A DNA stretch of 52,102 bases from Caryophanales bacterium (GTDB lineage: Bacteria > Bacillota_I > Bacilli_A > Izemoplasmatales > UBA1188): positions 1-52,102 of the forward strand of contig JACKCW010000004.1 of the NCBI GenBank assembly GCA_020633845.1. Reading direction: 5' to 3'. Position 1 is the stretch's first letter. Each line of letters opens with the position of its first letter. The notes beneath the pieces are model-generated. The model ran no database searches and was not told where the DNA came from. It was given only the letters and a program-made list of their open reading frames with translations. Position numbers and translations under genes: made by a program. This document shows positions 31,831 through 41,233 of the stretch, one piece after another.

Positions 31831-33429
31831 TTATTCCTCCACTCCTCTTAAAGTTGGGTTAAAGGCATCACGAAGGCCGTTTCCAAATAAGTTAAAGCAA
31901 ATCATCAAAAGCGAAATTACCACAGCCGGAGCCACCATTAAGTGCGGGTAGGTGGTCCAAATGCTCGAGGCATCCGAAAGTAAAGTACCAAGACTGGTAA
32001 TTTTTGATCCGCCGAGTTTAATGATTCCTAAATAACTAAGCATACTTTCGCTGAAAATAACTCCTGGAATTACTAAAACCGAAGAGGTGATAATAGTTCC
32101 AAGGCTGTTCGGGAAAATGTGCTTCCAAATAATTCTTCTGTCTCTTGCACCCAGGGTTCTAGCGGCCATTACGTATTCCTCGTTCTTAAATCGGTAGAAC
32201 TGGGTTCGGACTCGGTAGGCCGTACCTAGCCACCCCGTTAAGACAAAGGCGAATAGCAAACTCACGACCCCGCCTACTTTGGCGGCCAGATGCATTTGGA
32301 AGAGCGTTGCGACGACAATGAAAGGTATTCCGCCTAAAATATCCGAAACTCTTTCAAGAATTAAGTCAGTTGCGCCGCCATAATATCCTTCTATGGCGCC
32401 GTAAACGGCACCGATAACGAAGTTAATTAAAGATACAGAAACCGCAAGAAGCAAGCTTAATTGGATACCTCTTGCCATACGATAGGCAAGATCGTAACCG
32501 GAACTGTCAGTTCCAAGTAAATATTCCGGTTCGAAACCATTATTATATATATAGTAATTATAATATAAAATTCTAACTTTATACTGCGCAGTTTCTGTGG
32601 TTCCGCCGCCGATATAAGTGTAATAAACCAGTTGTCCTTCGCTGTTTCTCATATAGTTATCTTGAAGAACGAGATCTTCACTATAAGACAGTTTGGTTAC
32701 GTGATCGTTTTCATCAACGGATACCGGGGTTAATTTAGAATTCATTTTGTACCAATAGTTAGCGTTTGAAGTGTCCGGATTATATTCGTTGTTGGCGATA
32801 AGTGGATAAAGAATGGTTAAACCGGTTTCTTCTTGCCAGTCCAAGATATTCTGATATTCGCTTTGTTCAATTTGAATATACATAAAACCTTGGCTTAGAT
32901 AAGCATCGGTTCTCGATTGGTATACATCTTCGTTTCCGGCATTCACTCCGTAATATTCATAACTGGAAACCGGTTGATAATAACTGTCCATTGATTCTCC
33001 AAGACTAATAATATTATCTTCATCGTCACTATCAAATTCAGCGCCGACGCCTTTGGCCAATTCAATAATTAAAGCTCTTTCGTTGTATTTAATATTTATG
33101 CCGCCATCAAATATCCCTAAATCTTCTTTAAGAGCGACTATTCTTGGGGCTTTCTTAGAATAATAAGGGTCGAGTAGGGCCGCTTTGGTGCTTGAAGTGC
33201 AAAGAGGAACTAAAAATGCATAAACGACAATTAAAGCTATAATAACGGCCGCAGCTACCGAGGCTTTGTTTTTGGAAAAACGAATAAAGGCATCTTTAAA
33301 ATAACTAATAGGTTTGGTATCAAGCTTTTGGTCGCTTAATTTCTCCCCCTTATTAGCGAAATCGAATTTTTCTTTTTGAATATCTTCAAATTTATTAAAA
33401 TTATTCACATTAGAAGTATTATCATTCAT
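31831..33429 (-). CDS. oppC: oligopeptide ABC transporter permease OppC with large extracellular insertion
   Basis: Membrane permease of the Opp importer, 532 residues instead of about 300. After a cytoplasmic N-terminus comes the first membrane helix (about residues 59-76), then about 220 residues rich in Tyr, Asn and Asp that would face outside, then the family segment EYLLGTDSSGYDLAYRMARG and five helices. The permease loop LGARDRRIIWKHIFPNSLG matches the EAA motif. The extracellular segment is an insertion between helices 1 and 2. It lies 3 bp from both oppB and oppD. Confidence 0.93.
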   Translation of the reverse strand: MNDNTSNVNNFNKFEDIQKEKFDFANKGEKLSDQKLDTKPISYFKDAFIRFSKNKASVAAAVIIALIVVYAFLVPLCTSSTKAALLDPYYSKKAPRIVALKEDLGIFDGGINIKYNERALIIELAKGVGAEFDSDDEDNIISLGESMDSYYQPVSSYEYYGVNAGNEDVYQSRTDAYLSQGFMYIQIEQSEYQNILDWQEETGLTILYPLIANNEYNPDTSNANYWYKMNSKLTPVSVDENDHVTKLSYSEDLVLQDNYMRNSEGQLVYYTYIGGGTTETAQYKVRILYYNYYIYNNGFEPEYLLGTDSSGYDLAYRMARGIQLSLLLAVSVSLINFVIGAVYGAIEGYYGGATDLILERVSDILGGIPFIVVATLFQMHLAAKVGGVVSLLFAFVLTGWLGTAYRVRTQFYRFKNEEYVMAARTLGARDRRIIWKHIFPNSLGTIITSSVLVIPGVIFSESMLSYLGIIKLGGSKITSLGTLLSDASSIWTTYPHLMVAPAVVISLLMICFNLFGNGLRDAFNPTLRGVEE

Positions 33430-33432
33430 AGT

Positions 33433-34404
33433 TTACTTTTCCCCCATTCTAATTCTTGGATCAATAAAACCATAACTTATATCAACGACAATGCCAGCAA
33501 GCAGTCCGATAAAAGTATAGAAAATACTGTCGAGCATGAATACATCATAGTCTAGTAGATTAATTGATAAAATATATAATTGTCCGACACCAGGGATTGA
33601 AAATATCTGTTCAATAATCATTGAGCCGCCTAGTATTCCGATAAAACTCGATATAATCATCGGTAAAATTGGAACCATGGCGTTTTTTAATGCGTGTCTG
33701 ACGGTTGCTTGACTTCTTGTTAGTCCTTTTGTTCTGGCAAGAAGCATATAGTCTTGCGTCAATGTTTCCGTTAATTCCGCTCTGGTAAAACGAGCGAGTC
33801 CGGCAATTTCGCCAAATGATAGGGCAAGGACGGCCGGTATCATGCTGACAAACATTGACCATGAAAAATAAGTACCACCAGCATCAGCCAGCGATAAAAT
33901 TGTTGGTTGTGATACTAAATGCCATTTAAAATAAAATAAATACTGCACAATAAACGCATATACATAACTTGGAACAGAGACAAAAAGCATAATTACTACG
34001 CTTATAATTTGGTCTTCCCATTTATTCTTTCTAATAGCGGCATATATTCCTAAAGCAATTCCGAGAGGTATTGCGAATATAAGAGAATATAGGTTAACAA
34101 GTACTGTTGGAAGCAAACGTGAACCCATAACATATGTCGCGGGCTTCATCAATGATATTTTCCAAGAAGTGCCAAAATCCCATTCCGTCACAATATTCTT
34201 AAGATAAATTCCATACTGAACTAGAATTGGTTTATCGTATCCCAAGGCCTCCCATCTAGCTTGTATTGCAGCGGCTAAATTCACATCCTGAGGTAATTCT
34301 TGAGGCAACATTCTAATAAGAATAAAGCATATTGTCACTATAACAAAAAAAGTGAAAAGCATTAGCAATATTCTTTTTAGTACATATTTTGTCATTCCTT
34401 TCAT
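33433..34404 (-). CDS. oppB: oligopeptide ABC transporter permease OppB
   Basis: Second permease of the Opp importer. The 323-residue protein has six hydrophobic helices, the start TKYVLKRILLMLFTFFVIVTICFILIRMLP typical of OppB and the EAA-type loop ARTKGLTRSQATVRHALKNAMVPILP. Unlike its partners it has normal length. A GGGAG site precedes the ATG at 34404. It is separated from oppA by a strong terminator hairpin, so oppBCDF are expected to be made at lower levels than the binding protein. Confidence 0.95.
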   Translation of the reverse strand: MKGMTKYVLKRILLMLFTFFVIVTICFILIRMLPQELPQDVNLAAAIQARWEALGYDKPILVQYGIYLKNIVTEWDFGTSWKISLMKPATYVMGSRLLPTVLVNLYSLIFAIPLGIALGIYAAIRKNKWEDQIISVVIMLFVSVPSYVYAFIVQYLFYFKWHLVSQPTILSLADAGGTYFSWSMFVSMIPAVLALSFGEIAGLARFTRAELTETLTQDYMLLARTKGLTRSQATVRHALKNAMVPILPMIISSFIGILGGSMIIEQIFSIPGVGQLYILSINLLDYDVFMLDSIFYTFIGLLAGIVVDISYGFIDPRIRMGEK

Positions 34405-34439
34405 ATTTCTGCTCCCTTCTTTCTTTATACATATAAAAA

Positions 34440-34481
34440 GTAATGCAAGGGGAGGAAAAAATTCTCCTCCCCAGCATTACC
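34440..34481 (-). terminator. attenuating terminator between oppA and oppB
   Basis: Long stem GTAATGC..GGGGAGGA/TCCTCCCC..GCATTAC with a small internal loop, followed by TTTTTAT on the minus strand. It probably ends most transcripts after oppA and lets some read through into oppB. Confidence 0.8.
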
Positions 34482-34512
34482 ATAGAACTCGTTTTGAGTT
34501 AATAGTAAAATT

Positions 34513-36999
34513 CTATTCGTAACTTAACACGCCGTTAACTGCGTGAGCTGCAACAAATGCTTCCCATTCAGCGTCGGTGTAGTTGTACTTCATAAGTCTT
34601 AATCCACCAAATGCGTACATAATATTGTAGTTTTCAGTGAAGTAACTTACTTTATAGGAAAGTAAGAAACAAGAAGTTGAAGTTGCAAGAGGTATTCTAT
34701 AATAGAATCCAAGATATTGTTCCTCAAGAGCGGCAGCGATGAATAATTTAACATCGAAGTTAGCTTCAGCAAAGTCGCCAGAGCCTTCCATTGAATTTGA
34801 CCAATCCTGATATGTCATTGTAACACTTTGACCTGCATATGTTCCATATTTCGCATCATCAGGGAAAGTAATTTCGAATGTTTCAGTGGTTGGATCCCAG
34901 TCTGCTGCTTCATTGATATCATAACTATCCGGATCCATATAAACTTGGAAGTTAGAGAATGGATAGAAAGCGGCACCGCCCCATGCTCCATAACCAATTG
35001 CGTATTCGCCGGCTGGAACAGCAGCGTATCTGCTAGCTATACCGCCAACGGCTTCAAGAGTAATGGTTCCAAATCCAGAACCTTCAAGAGCGGCATTCAA
35101 GTAATTTTGAATTAATTGTACTTGAGCCTGATCATCTGAATCAAGAGCACCTTTCTTATAAGCTATCTTAATATAAATATCTTCGCCTTCAGTATATAAT
35201 CCGGCTGCAACAAGTTCATCGCAAGCGGCTGCCATTAAGGCTTTGGCTTCGGTTAAGTTATAACCAGTAACTGATTCATAGGCATCTTTTAATGTAGCGT
35301 AAGCTTTGCCCTCGCCGTATTCGATCCCATAAAGGTCAACGATAGCTTGCATTGCTTCATCAGTATTTCTATAAATTGAGTCTGGATTATCATAAACATC
35401 ATAATAATACAAACTATTAAGTAATGAGTAAGCAGGAGCGTAGCCGGCAGTCTTAGTAACCCATTCAGTTCTATCGATTGCTAAACTGAAAGCATTACGG
35501 AAATTAATATTTGATAATACAACACTGTTTGTATTTCCAGCGCTTTCATCTAACGCTTCAAGATCATCAACATTAGTATTGAAGAAGAAACTCATAGTAT
35601 ATGTTTCATAAACTTGGTATAACTGAGTGCTTGTGCTGTAAGTCGAAAGTTCATCAGAACTCGGTGACCAGTCATCAAGGTCTCCCGATAAGAATGACTG
35701 TTTAGCAGCAGCGTCGGTCATAACGTCAATAACAACTTTAGTTGTTTGATATTGCTGTACATGTTCGCCGTCTACTAAGAATTCAGTTTCGGAATATAAG
35801 GCACCATTATCTAAAGTGGTAAAGCCATACCATTCAGCATTTTGAACAAATACCATCTGTTTTGCATCCTGGAATGATTCAAGTTTATACGGGCCGTAAG
35901 ACATAGTGGTTTCAAGCGATGTTCCATAAGTAGTAGTCTTAAGTTCTCCAGTAGTGTCGAAGTTAGCTTCATATAAGTCTTTGTATACTAACCAGTTGCT
36001 GGTAAGTGATGTTAAGAAGTAGTTAAGATCAAGATAAGTCTGGCAGACATATCTGATTGTATAGTCATCAACTTTGTAAAGTCCAACTGCATCAAAGCTA
36101 ACTTCTTCTCCAACTCCACTTTGATAGAACAAGAATTCCATGTAGTTATGGTCTCCTTCGACACAAGAGAGATTAAACGCAGCAAGATACTCGTTTATTA
36201 AAGCTAAAACAGCCGCTTTGTTGGCCGCAGTTACTTCAACGAGACCGTATACATTTTCATCAGCAGCAACTGCATCATATGCTTCTGCGGAAATAAGTCC
36301 ATAATCGTCGTAGAATTGGTAGAATGAATATGAAGAAAAAGTCATACCAGTAGATTTCAAGTTAATATATACTTTATTATTAACTATATCAAAACTGTAA
36401 TCAGGGGTATCTCCCTCTCCATAAGCTGGAACGACCGGTGAATAAATCGGCGATTCAGAATTGTAGAATGACTCAGCACCAGCGATAGCGCTATCGCCAG
36501 ATACATAAAGGTTAGCACGGTAGTTTCTCATTGAAGAATCTAATAACTGTTGCATAGAGTAAATATATGTGTCGGCATTGATTGCAGTACCGTCTTCCCA
36601 AGTAGCTCCTTCTCTTAACGAGATTTCAAATACGAATCCTGATTCAACATCAGCAACCGAAGCGGCGCCAGATGGAAGAGTCGATCCATAAGTTGTAAGA
36701 TCAGCCTGATGCTCTGCTGTTACATCTGTAACAGATGTAGCCATATCATAGGACCACTGATAAATTGCATTTTCAGAGTCTAGAATGGTCAAGTTAACGA
36801 GCGGAGTTGTAATATAATCAAGCACCGCACTGTCAGCGTTTGTTTCCCATGTATGTGGGTTCCAGTTATTAGCTAGAGCAGTCGCATAAGTGTTATAGGT
36901 GTATGATCCCGCGGCAGCAGTCGTTGTCGTCTTACATCCGACAAGAATAAGAGCGGATAAAGCGAAAGCTACTACTGTCAATAATTTCTTTAGTTTCAT
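34513..36999 (-). CDS. oppA: oligopeptide-binding lipoprotein OppA (large)
   Basis: Solute-binding protein of the Opp importer. Start at the ATG of 36999 after GGAGAG. Signal peptide with lipobox LVGC (Cys about residue 22) anchors it outside the membrane. It has family-5 features: a start-of-mature-domain segment (TYNTYATALANNWNPHTW), the ISLREGATWEDGTAINADTYIYS stretch, and a SYGPYKLESFQDAKQMVFVQNAEWYG segment. At 828 residues it is larger than usual (about 540), with extra segments rich in Tyr, Asp and Ala. The ligand is peptide by context, though the family also binds other solutes. Its promoter is strong and the following terminator favours high expression. Confidence 0.92.
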   Translation of the reverse strand: MKLKKLLTVVAFALSALILVGCKTTTTAAAGSYTYNTYATALANNWNPHTWETNADSAVLDYITTPLVNLTILDSENAIYQWSYDMATSVTDVTAEHQADLTTYGSTLPSGAASVADVESGFVFEISLREGATWEDGTAINADTYIYSMQQLLDSSMRNYRANLYVSGDSAIAGAESFYNSESPIYSPVVPAYGEGDTPDYSFDIVNNKVYINLKSTGMTFSSYSFYQFYDDYGLISAEAYDAVAADENVYGLVEVTAANKAAVLALINEYLAAFNLSCVEGDHNYMEFLFYQSGVGEEVSFDAVGLYKVDDYTIRYVCQTYLDLNYFLTSLTSNWLVYKDLYEANFDTTGELKTTTYGTSLETTMSYGPYKLESFQDAKQMVFVQNAEWYGFTTLDNGALYSETEFLVDGEHVQQYQTTKVVIDVMTDAAAKQSFLSGDLDDWSPSSDELSTYSTSTQLYQVYETYTMSFFFNTNVDDLEALDESAGNTNSVVLSNINFRNAFSLAIDRTEWVTKTAGYAPAYSLLNSLYYYDVYDNPDSIYRNTDEAMQAIVDLYGIEYGEGKAYATLKDAYESVTGYNLTEAKALMAAACDELVAAGLYTEGEDIYIKIAYKKGALDSDDQAQVQLIQNYLNAALEGSGFGTITLEAVGGIASRYAAVPAGEYAIGYGAWGGAAFYPFSNFQVYMDPDSYDINEAADWDPTTETFEITFPDDAKYGTYAGQSVTMTYQDWSNSMEGSGDFAEANFDVKLFIAAALEEQYLGFYYRIPLATSTSCFLLSYKVSYFTENYNIMYAFGGLRLMKYNYTDAEWEAFVAAHAVNGVLSYE

Positions 37000-37032
37000 T
37001 AGTTTTCTCTCCTTTTTTTGCATTTTTGCTTG

Positions 37033-37060
37033 ATTATACCAAATATGAATAAAAAAACAA
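37033..37060 (-). promoter_or_regulatory. promoter of oppA operon
   Basis: TTGTTT (37060-37055), 16-base spacer, TATAAT (37038-37033) on the minus strand, with an extended -10 (TGGTATAAT). Confidence 0.7.
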
Positions 37061-37267
37061 GAGAAAAATTAATTTTTGTTAGAATATATAAAATGTAACT
37101 GTTATCACTGGGGCATAAATGCCAATATTTTCGCAGATTATCCACATTTTAAGGAAAAAACGTTGTGTGCGAATTACATATAAAATTATTAATTTCTTCT
37201 GCTTTTTTTGGTTATCGTCAATATAATTGCAATTTATATTTTTAAACACGCTTAACTTAAGTTAAAA
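37061..37267. other. AT-rich intergenic stretch upstream of oppA
   Basis: No gene is seen in the 332 bp between oppA and the next gene. Besides the oppA promoter and a terminator it holds a perfect TTATCCACA (37139-37147, matching the DnaA-box consensus), a GGCATAAATGCC palindrome near 37118, and a 14-bp palindrome TTAACTTAAGTTAA (37252-37265). I see no clear riboswitch or small RNA. Confidence 0.4.
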
Positions 37268-37298
37268 AAATAAAAACGGCATGAAAGCCATGCCGTTT
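37268..37298 (-). terminator. terminator after the YwaF-like gene
   Basis: Stem AAACGGCATG/CATGCCGTTT with a 5-base loop, followed on the minus strand by TTATTTTTT. Confidence 0.85.
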
Positions 37299-37331
37299 AG
37301 CTATTTTCTCGATTTTTGATACAACAAGTCT

Positions 37332-38099
37332 TTATTCTTGATACTTTTTAACTTTTTTTACCAGACTTTTTCGCTTGAGCGTTTCAATCCAAAAAGGCGA
37401 GCCGACAATCACAAGTCCGACTGAACAATAAGTAATCAAAGTCAATAAATATAGAAATCGGCTGTTTGTTGGAAATATGTTTTGAATCTCGCTTGGAACA
37501 TGATCGAGATAAAAGAAATTTGCCGTTCCGGAATAGACGACTTTATTCAAAAGAGCAGCTGGTATTAAGAGAACAAAAGTAAACATTATGATATAAACAA
37601 AATCTTTCATTTCCAGTTTAAAACGATGGACGTTAAACATATAAAAAGGTGCTGCGGCAATCATTATATGATTGATAAAGTAGTGCCAATACCTAAAAGA
37701 AGGGAATTCGTCTTGCGGGGAAAGGTAATTAAAAAGCACTGCGAGAACGCCGCCCATAACGGCTTGTATAGCTGTTAATTTCCATAGTTTTTCACTCTTT
37801 GTAAAGAGGACTAAAACATCAAAGAAAAGAAATACCGAACACCAACTATAGGTAGTCCAAAAATCTTTCATATAACCGAAAACGGCCCAGATAATAAAAG
37901 CTATGTGAAAGGCTAAAAGCAAGGAGCCAAGAGTATATCTAATAATTTTATCCGTTTTTGAAGACGGTTTAATTTTACCGCGAAGAAAATAAGTTGCCCC
38001 AATAGCTAAAATCAAAATAATAATCATGGCTATGTGTGAAAAATCAAAGTTCACCCGGTCAATAAGACCGGCGTATCTTCTATATGACGGAAACATCAT
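37332..38099 (-). CDS. YwaF/TIGR02206-family membrane protein
   Basis: A 255-residue integral membrane protein with about seven hydrophobic segments. The segment FRYWHYFINHIMIAAAPFYMFNVHRFK (residues 135-161) is characteristic of the TIGR02206/YwaF family found in low-GC Gram-positives; function is unknown. The start overlaps the stop of the alpha/beta-hydrolase gene by four bases (ATGA), so they form a two-gene operon. A lipid- or envelope-related role is a guess from membrane location only. Confidence 0.75.
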   Translation of the reverse strand: MMFPSYRRYAGLIDRVNFDFSHIAMIIILILAIGATYFLRGKIKPSSKTDKIIRYTLGSLLLAFHIAFIIWAVFGYMKDFWTTYSWCSVFLFFDVLVLFTKSEKLWKLTAIQAVMGGVLAVLFNYLSPQDEFPSFRYWHYFINHIMIAAAPFYMFNVHRFKLEMKDFVYIIMFTFVLLIPAALLNKVVYSGTANFFYLDHVPSEIQNIFPTNSRFLYLLTLITYCSVGLVIVGSPFWIETLKRKSLVKKVKKYQE

Positions 38100-39016
38100 T
38101 TCACCGCCTTTTTATCAAGATTATTAATAAAATTACGGACAGCTTCCTCATAACCTATTGGATCTATGACTATCGACATTGCATGGTCGGCACCCTCAGT
38201 TAAATGTATATCCTTCGGTCCTTTATATATTTCGTACATTTTCTCCGAATGGATGGAAGGAATAAGATTGTCGGCCTTACCATGACAGAAAAGTAGGGGA
38301 ACGGTTGATTCTTTGATATAATCTATCGGTCTGATTTTTGTAAAATTATATCCATAAAAAATCCTTCCGACAAAACCGCCGACGTTAACTAAGAATGCTG
38401 GCATATGATAGTGGTTTTTCGCCTCTCTTTTTGCCACTAAAGAAAGATCCATATATGGACAATCGGCTATCGCAAAATCGATGTCCTGAGTGTATTTCAG
38501 TGCCATAAGTACGGTAGATGCCCCGAGTGATTCGCCGTGAAGAGATAATTTTATATCCTTCCCGTATCTGTTTCTTGTATCGTTAATAATATCAACTAAA
38601 TCCAAACTTTCTTTGATTCCCATTGTACAAATAGTTTTTTTATTGTCATAGTGGGCTCTCTGACTGAAAGTAACCAAGTTAAAGCCGAGCTTATAAAATA
38701 AATCAGTGTATTTAGCGTCGAAAACCTGATTTACAGTAACACCATGAACAATAATCATATATTTATCGGTTTTCTCTTTTTGTGGAAAAAACCTGGCCGA
38801 TACTTTATATCCATCTCTGAGTATTATGGAATAATCTTCTTTTTTGAGTTCGTCGTAAGAACCGTAAGCGTTGTGCTTTAACAAAAACTTTTTGGAGTCT
38901 TCATATGTAAAGCGGTAAGGAAGAGCAAAATAACCGGATACAAAAAATACGGCTAACAAAAACAGTATTAGTACTAAACCGGCAACACATGCCAAAACAA
39001 TAAGCGCAATTTTCAT
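38096..39016 (-). CDS. membrane-anchored alpha/beta-hydrolase
   Basis: Start at the ATG of 39016, preceded by GAGG at proper spacing; the longer frame would use TTG without a signal. The 306-residue protein starts with a hydrophobic helix (residues 3-30), probably an uncleaved anchor with the enzyme outside or at the membrane. The hydrolase triad is visible: nucleophile in LHGESLG, acid in HGKADNLIP and His in EGADHAMS, with oxyanion segment IVHGVT. This set fits the S33/BAAT-like serine hydrolases (esterase or peptidase). The substrate is unknown. Operon with the YwaF-like gene. Confidence 0.85.
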   Translation of the reverse strand: MKIALIVLACVAGLVLILFLLAVFFVSGYFALPYRFTYEDSKKFLLKHNAYGSYDELKKEDYSIILRDGYKVSARFFPQKEKTDKYMIIVHGVTVNQVFDAKYTDLFYKLGFNLVTFSQRAHYDNKKTICTMGIKESLDLVDIINDTRNRYGKDIKLSLHGESLGASTVLMALKYTQDIDFAIADCPYMDLSLVAKREAKNHYHMPAFLVNVGGFVGRIFYGYNFTKIRPIDYIKESTVPLLFCHGKADNLIPSIHSEKMYEIYKGPKDIHLTEGADHAMSIVIDPIGYEEAVRNFINNLDKKAVK

Positions 39017-39057
39017 TTTATTCCTCACCAATAAACTCTTTTATTTTAACACAATAC

Positions 39058-39085
39058 TTGAATTAAAAAAGCCTAAGTGTATAAT
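39058..39085 (+). promoter_or_regulatory. promoter of pepC
   Basis: TTGAAT (39058-39063), 16-base spacer, TATAAT (39080-39085), then GGAGG and the pepC ATG. Divergent from the alpha/beta-hydrolase operon. Confidence 0.7.
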
Positions 39086-39117
39086 TTATTAATATAGAAA
39101 ATGGAGGATTAATATTT

Positions 39118-40455
39118 ATGAAAAACGCAAAACCGATCGAAAAAGATATCCTTAAGAAACATCTTCTCGATTATAAAGCAGTCAGATCAAATGCCGTTAC
39201 CAGACACGCTCTTGTGAGTACACCAATCAGCAGTGTTGTTAATACACAAGATAATGCAGTAGAAACCGATTTTAAGTTTTCTCTAGAAATTAAAACGATG
39301 GAAGTAACCGATCAAAAGGCATCCGGTAGATGCTGGATATTCGCTGCTACCAATGTCTTAAGAGAAATTATCGCCAAGAAACTGAACATGGCGCAATTTG
39401 AATTATCCCAAAGTTATATTGCATTCTACGATAAACTCGAAAAAGTTAATTTCGAACTTGAAGCGATTATCGACTTAATCGATAAAGATTATGACGACCG
39501 CACTCTCACCCATATTTTAGCCAATACAATAGGTGATGGCGGTCAGTGGGATATGTTTGTCAATGTAGTAAAAAAATACGGGGTAGTCCCAAAAAATGCG
39601 ATGATTGAGACTTTCCAAAGTTCCAATACCAAGATTTTAAATCAACTGATTGATGTCGAATTGAAGAAATTCGCTGCTAAAGCGAAAGATCTCTTTAACG
39701 AAAGCGGTATGGAAACCGTTAGAAAATTTAAAGAAGAACTTTTGGGAAAAATCTTTGATCTTTTGGTATCTTCTTATGGTCTTCCAGTTGAATCTTTTGA
39801 TTTTGAATATACCGATAAAGATGGCGCTTATCATCTTGAGGAAGGATTTACTCCTCTTTCCTTTTTTGAAAAATATGTCGGAAGCGAGATTGACGAATAC
39901 GTTTCTTTAATCAATGCGCCGACCAAGGATAAACCTTTTGGTAAAACTTATACTATCGATTACCTCGGAAATGTCGTCGGAGGAAAAGATGTCGTCCATT
40001 TAAATGTAACGATGGACAGAATGATTGAACTAATCTTAAAACAACTTAAAGATGGTCATATCGTTTGGTTTGGATCTGACGTAAGTTTTTATTCTAATAG
40101 AGAAGGCGGATCTTGGGACGATACTTCTTTTGACTTCGTTACTCCGTTCGGTCTTGATTTTAAAGGTAATAAAGGCGATGCTTTAGACTATAGGATTTCA
40201 GCCATGAATCATGCTATGTGTATTACCGGCGTTAATTTAAAAGACGGCGTTCCGACTAAATGGAAAATCGAAAACAGCTGGGGAGCCGAAAGAGCGAAAA
40301 AAGGATACTATATTATGTCTGATTCTTGGTTTAGAGAATATACTTACCAGGCCGTTATCAAGAAAGAATATTTAAAAAAAGAAGAACTTGAAGAATATTT
40401 AAACGAACCAATACATCTTAAACCTTGGGATCCAATGGGATCTTTAGCTGATTAA
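39118..40455 (+). CDS. pepC: aminopeptidase C (C1 cysteine peptidase)
   Basis: Cytosolic cysteine aminopeptidase of the bleomycin-hydrolase family, releasing N-terminal amino acids from peptides. The 445-residue protein has the catalytic Cys in ASGRCWIFAATNVLRE (C72), His in MNHAMCITGVN and Asn in KIENSWGAERAKKGYY. A C-terminal tail ending in SLAD follows HLKPWDPMG. In bleomycin hydrolases the C-terminus lies in the active site and sets exopeptidase behaviour. Length is normal. With OppABCDF and PepF it completes a peptide-use set in this window. Confidence 0.96.
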   Translation: MKNAKPIEKDILKKHLLDYKAVRSNAVTRHALVSTPISSVVNTQDNAVETDFKFSLEIKTMEVTDQKASGRCWIFAATNVLREIIAKKLNMAQFELSQSYIAFYDKLEKVNFELEAIIDLIDKDYDDRTLTHILANTIGDGGQWDMFVNVVKKYGVVPKNAMIETFQSSNTKILNQLIDVELKKFAAKAKDLFNESGMETVRKFKEELLGKIFDLLVSSYGLPVESFDFEYTDKDGAYHLEEGFTPLSFFEKYVGSEIDEYVSLINAPTKDKPFGKTYTIDYLGNVVGGKDVVHLNVTMDRMIELILKQLKDGHIVWFGSDVSFYSNREGGSWDDTSFDFVTPFGLDFKGNKGDALDYRISAMNHAMCITGVNLKDGVPTKWKIENSWGAERAKKGYYIMSDSWFREYTYQAVIKKEYLKKEELEEYLNEPIHLKPWDPMGSLAD

Positions 40456-40456
40456 T

Positions 40457-40488
40457 AAAAAAAGCGCACCCTCGGGTACGCTTTTTTT
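40457..40488. terminator. bidirectional terminator between pepC and exoA
   Basis: Stem AAAAAAAGCG..ACCC/GGGT..CGCTTTTTTT with A and T runs on both sides; ends pepC (plus) and the alpha-glucosidase-nudix-exoA operon (minus). It overlaps the exoA stop. Confidence 0.85.
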
Positions 40489-41233
40489 ATTCAATAATCA
40501 GTTCAACCGGACAATGATCAGAACCAAAGATATCGTTTCTAATAATAGAATCCTTAACTCTCTCTTTTAATCCTTCATCGACAAGGAAATAATCTATTCT
40601 CCAGCCAATCCCCTTGTCTCTTGCGAAGAATCTATAACTCCACCAAGAGTATTTAATAACCGAAGGGTAAAGATAACGGAAGGTATCCACAAAGCCGCTT
40701 TTAAGAAGAGCGGTAAATTTCGCTCTTTCTTCATCAGAAAATCCGGGATTCTTGTGATTGGAATCTGGATTTTTTAAATCTATTTCTTCATGAGCGACAT
40801 TTAAATCTCCGCATACTATAACGTGTTTTTTTTCTTTAAGCGATAAAAGATACTCTCTTAAATCATCTTCAAATACCATCCGGTAATCAAGCCTTTCCAA
40901 AGCTTCTTTGGAGTTTGGAGTATAAATAGTCACGAAATAAAAATCCGCATATTCAAGAGTGATAAGACGACCTTCGTCACTGTATTTTCCGTTTATCCCA
41001 TAATATACTTCAAGAGGTTTTTCTTTCGCGTAAATTAGAGTTCCGGAATATCCTTTCTTATCAGCGCTATTCCAAAAAAGATGATAACCAAAAGATGAAA
41101 TATCCGCTTGATCTTCCTGCATTTTAGTTTCCTGAACCGCTAAAAAATCCGGTTTTTCTATGCTCAAATAATCATAAAAACCCTTAGTTATTGCCGCTCT
41201 TAATCCGTTGACGTTCCACGATATAAATTTCAT
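40487..41233 (-). CDS. exoA: exodeoxyribonuclease III / AP endonuclease
   Basis: DNA repair nuclease that cuts at abasic sites and trims 3' ends. The 248-residue protein has FISWNVNGLRAAI, VQETKMQEDQ, IYTPNSK, CGDLNVAHEEIDLKNP and GWRIDYFLVD...GSDHCPVEL, which together form the ExoIII metal and catalytic site. It begins four bases inside the end of the NUDIX gene, so the two are coupled. Nothing is irregular. Confidence 0.96.
   Translation of the reverse strand: MKFISWNVNGLRAAITKGFYDYLSIEKPDFLAVQETKMQEDQADISSFGYHLFWNSADKKGYSGTLIYAKEKPLEVYYGINGKYSDEGRLITLEYADFYFVTIYTPNSKEALERLDYRMVFEDDLREYLLSLKEKKHVIVCGDLNVAHEEIDLKNPDSNHKNPGFSDEERAKFTALLKSGFVDTFRYLYPSVIKYSWWSYRFFARDKGIGWRIDYFLVDEGLKERVKDSIIRNDIFGSDHCPVELIIE

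Noticed and set aside
31349..31951. 200-codon open frame on the plus strand across oppC/oppD
   Set aside because: It lies antisense to Walker A and the permease end of clearly functional genes, and lacks a start signal.
37139..37147. Possible replication origin
   Set aside because: Only a single DnaA box was seen and no dnaA, dnaN or cluster of boxes is nearby.
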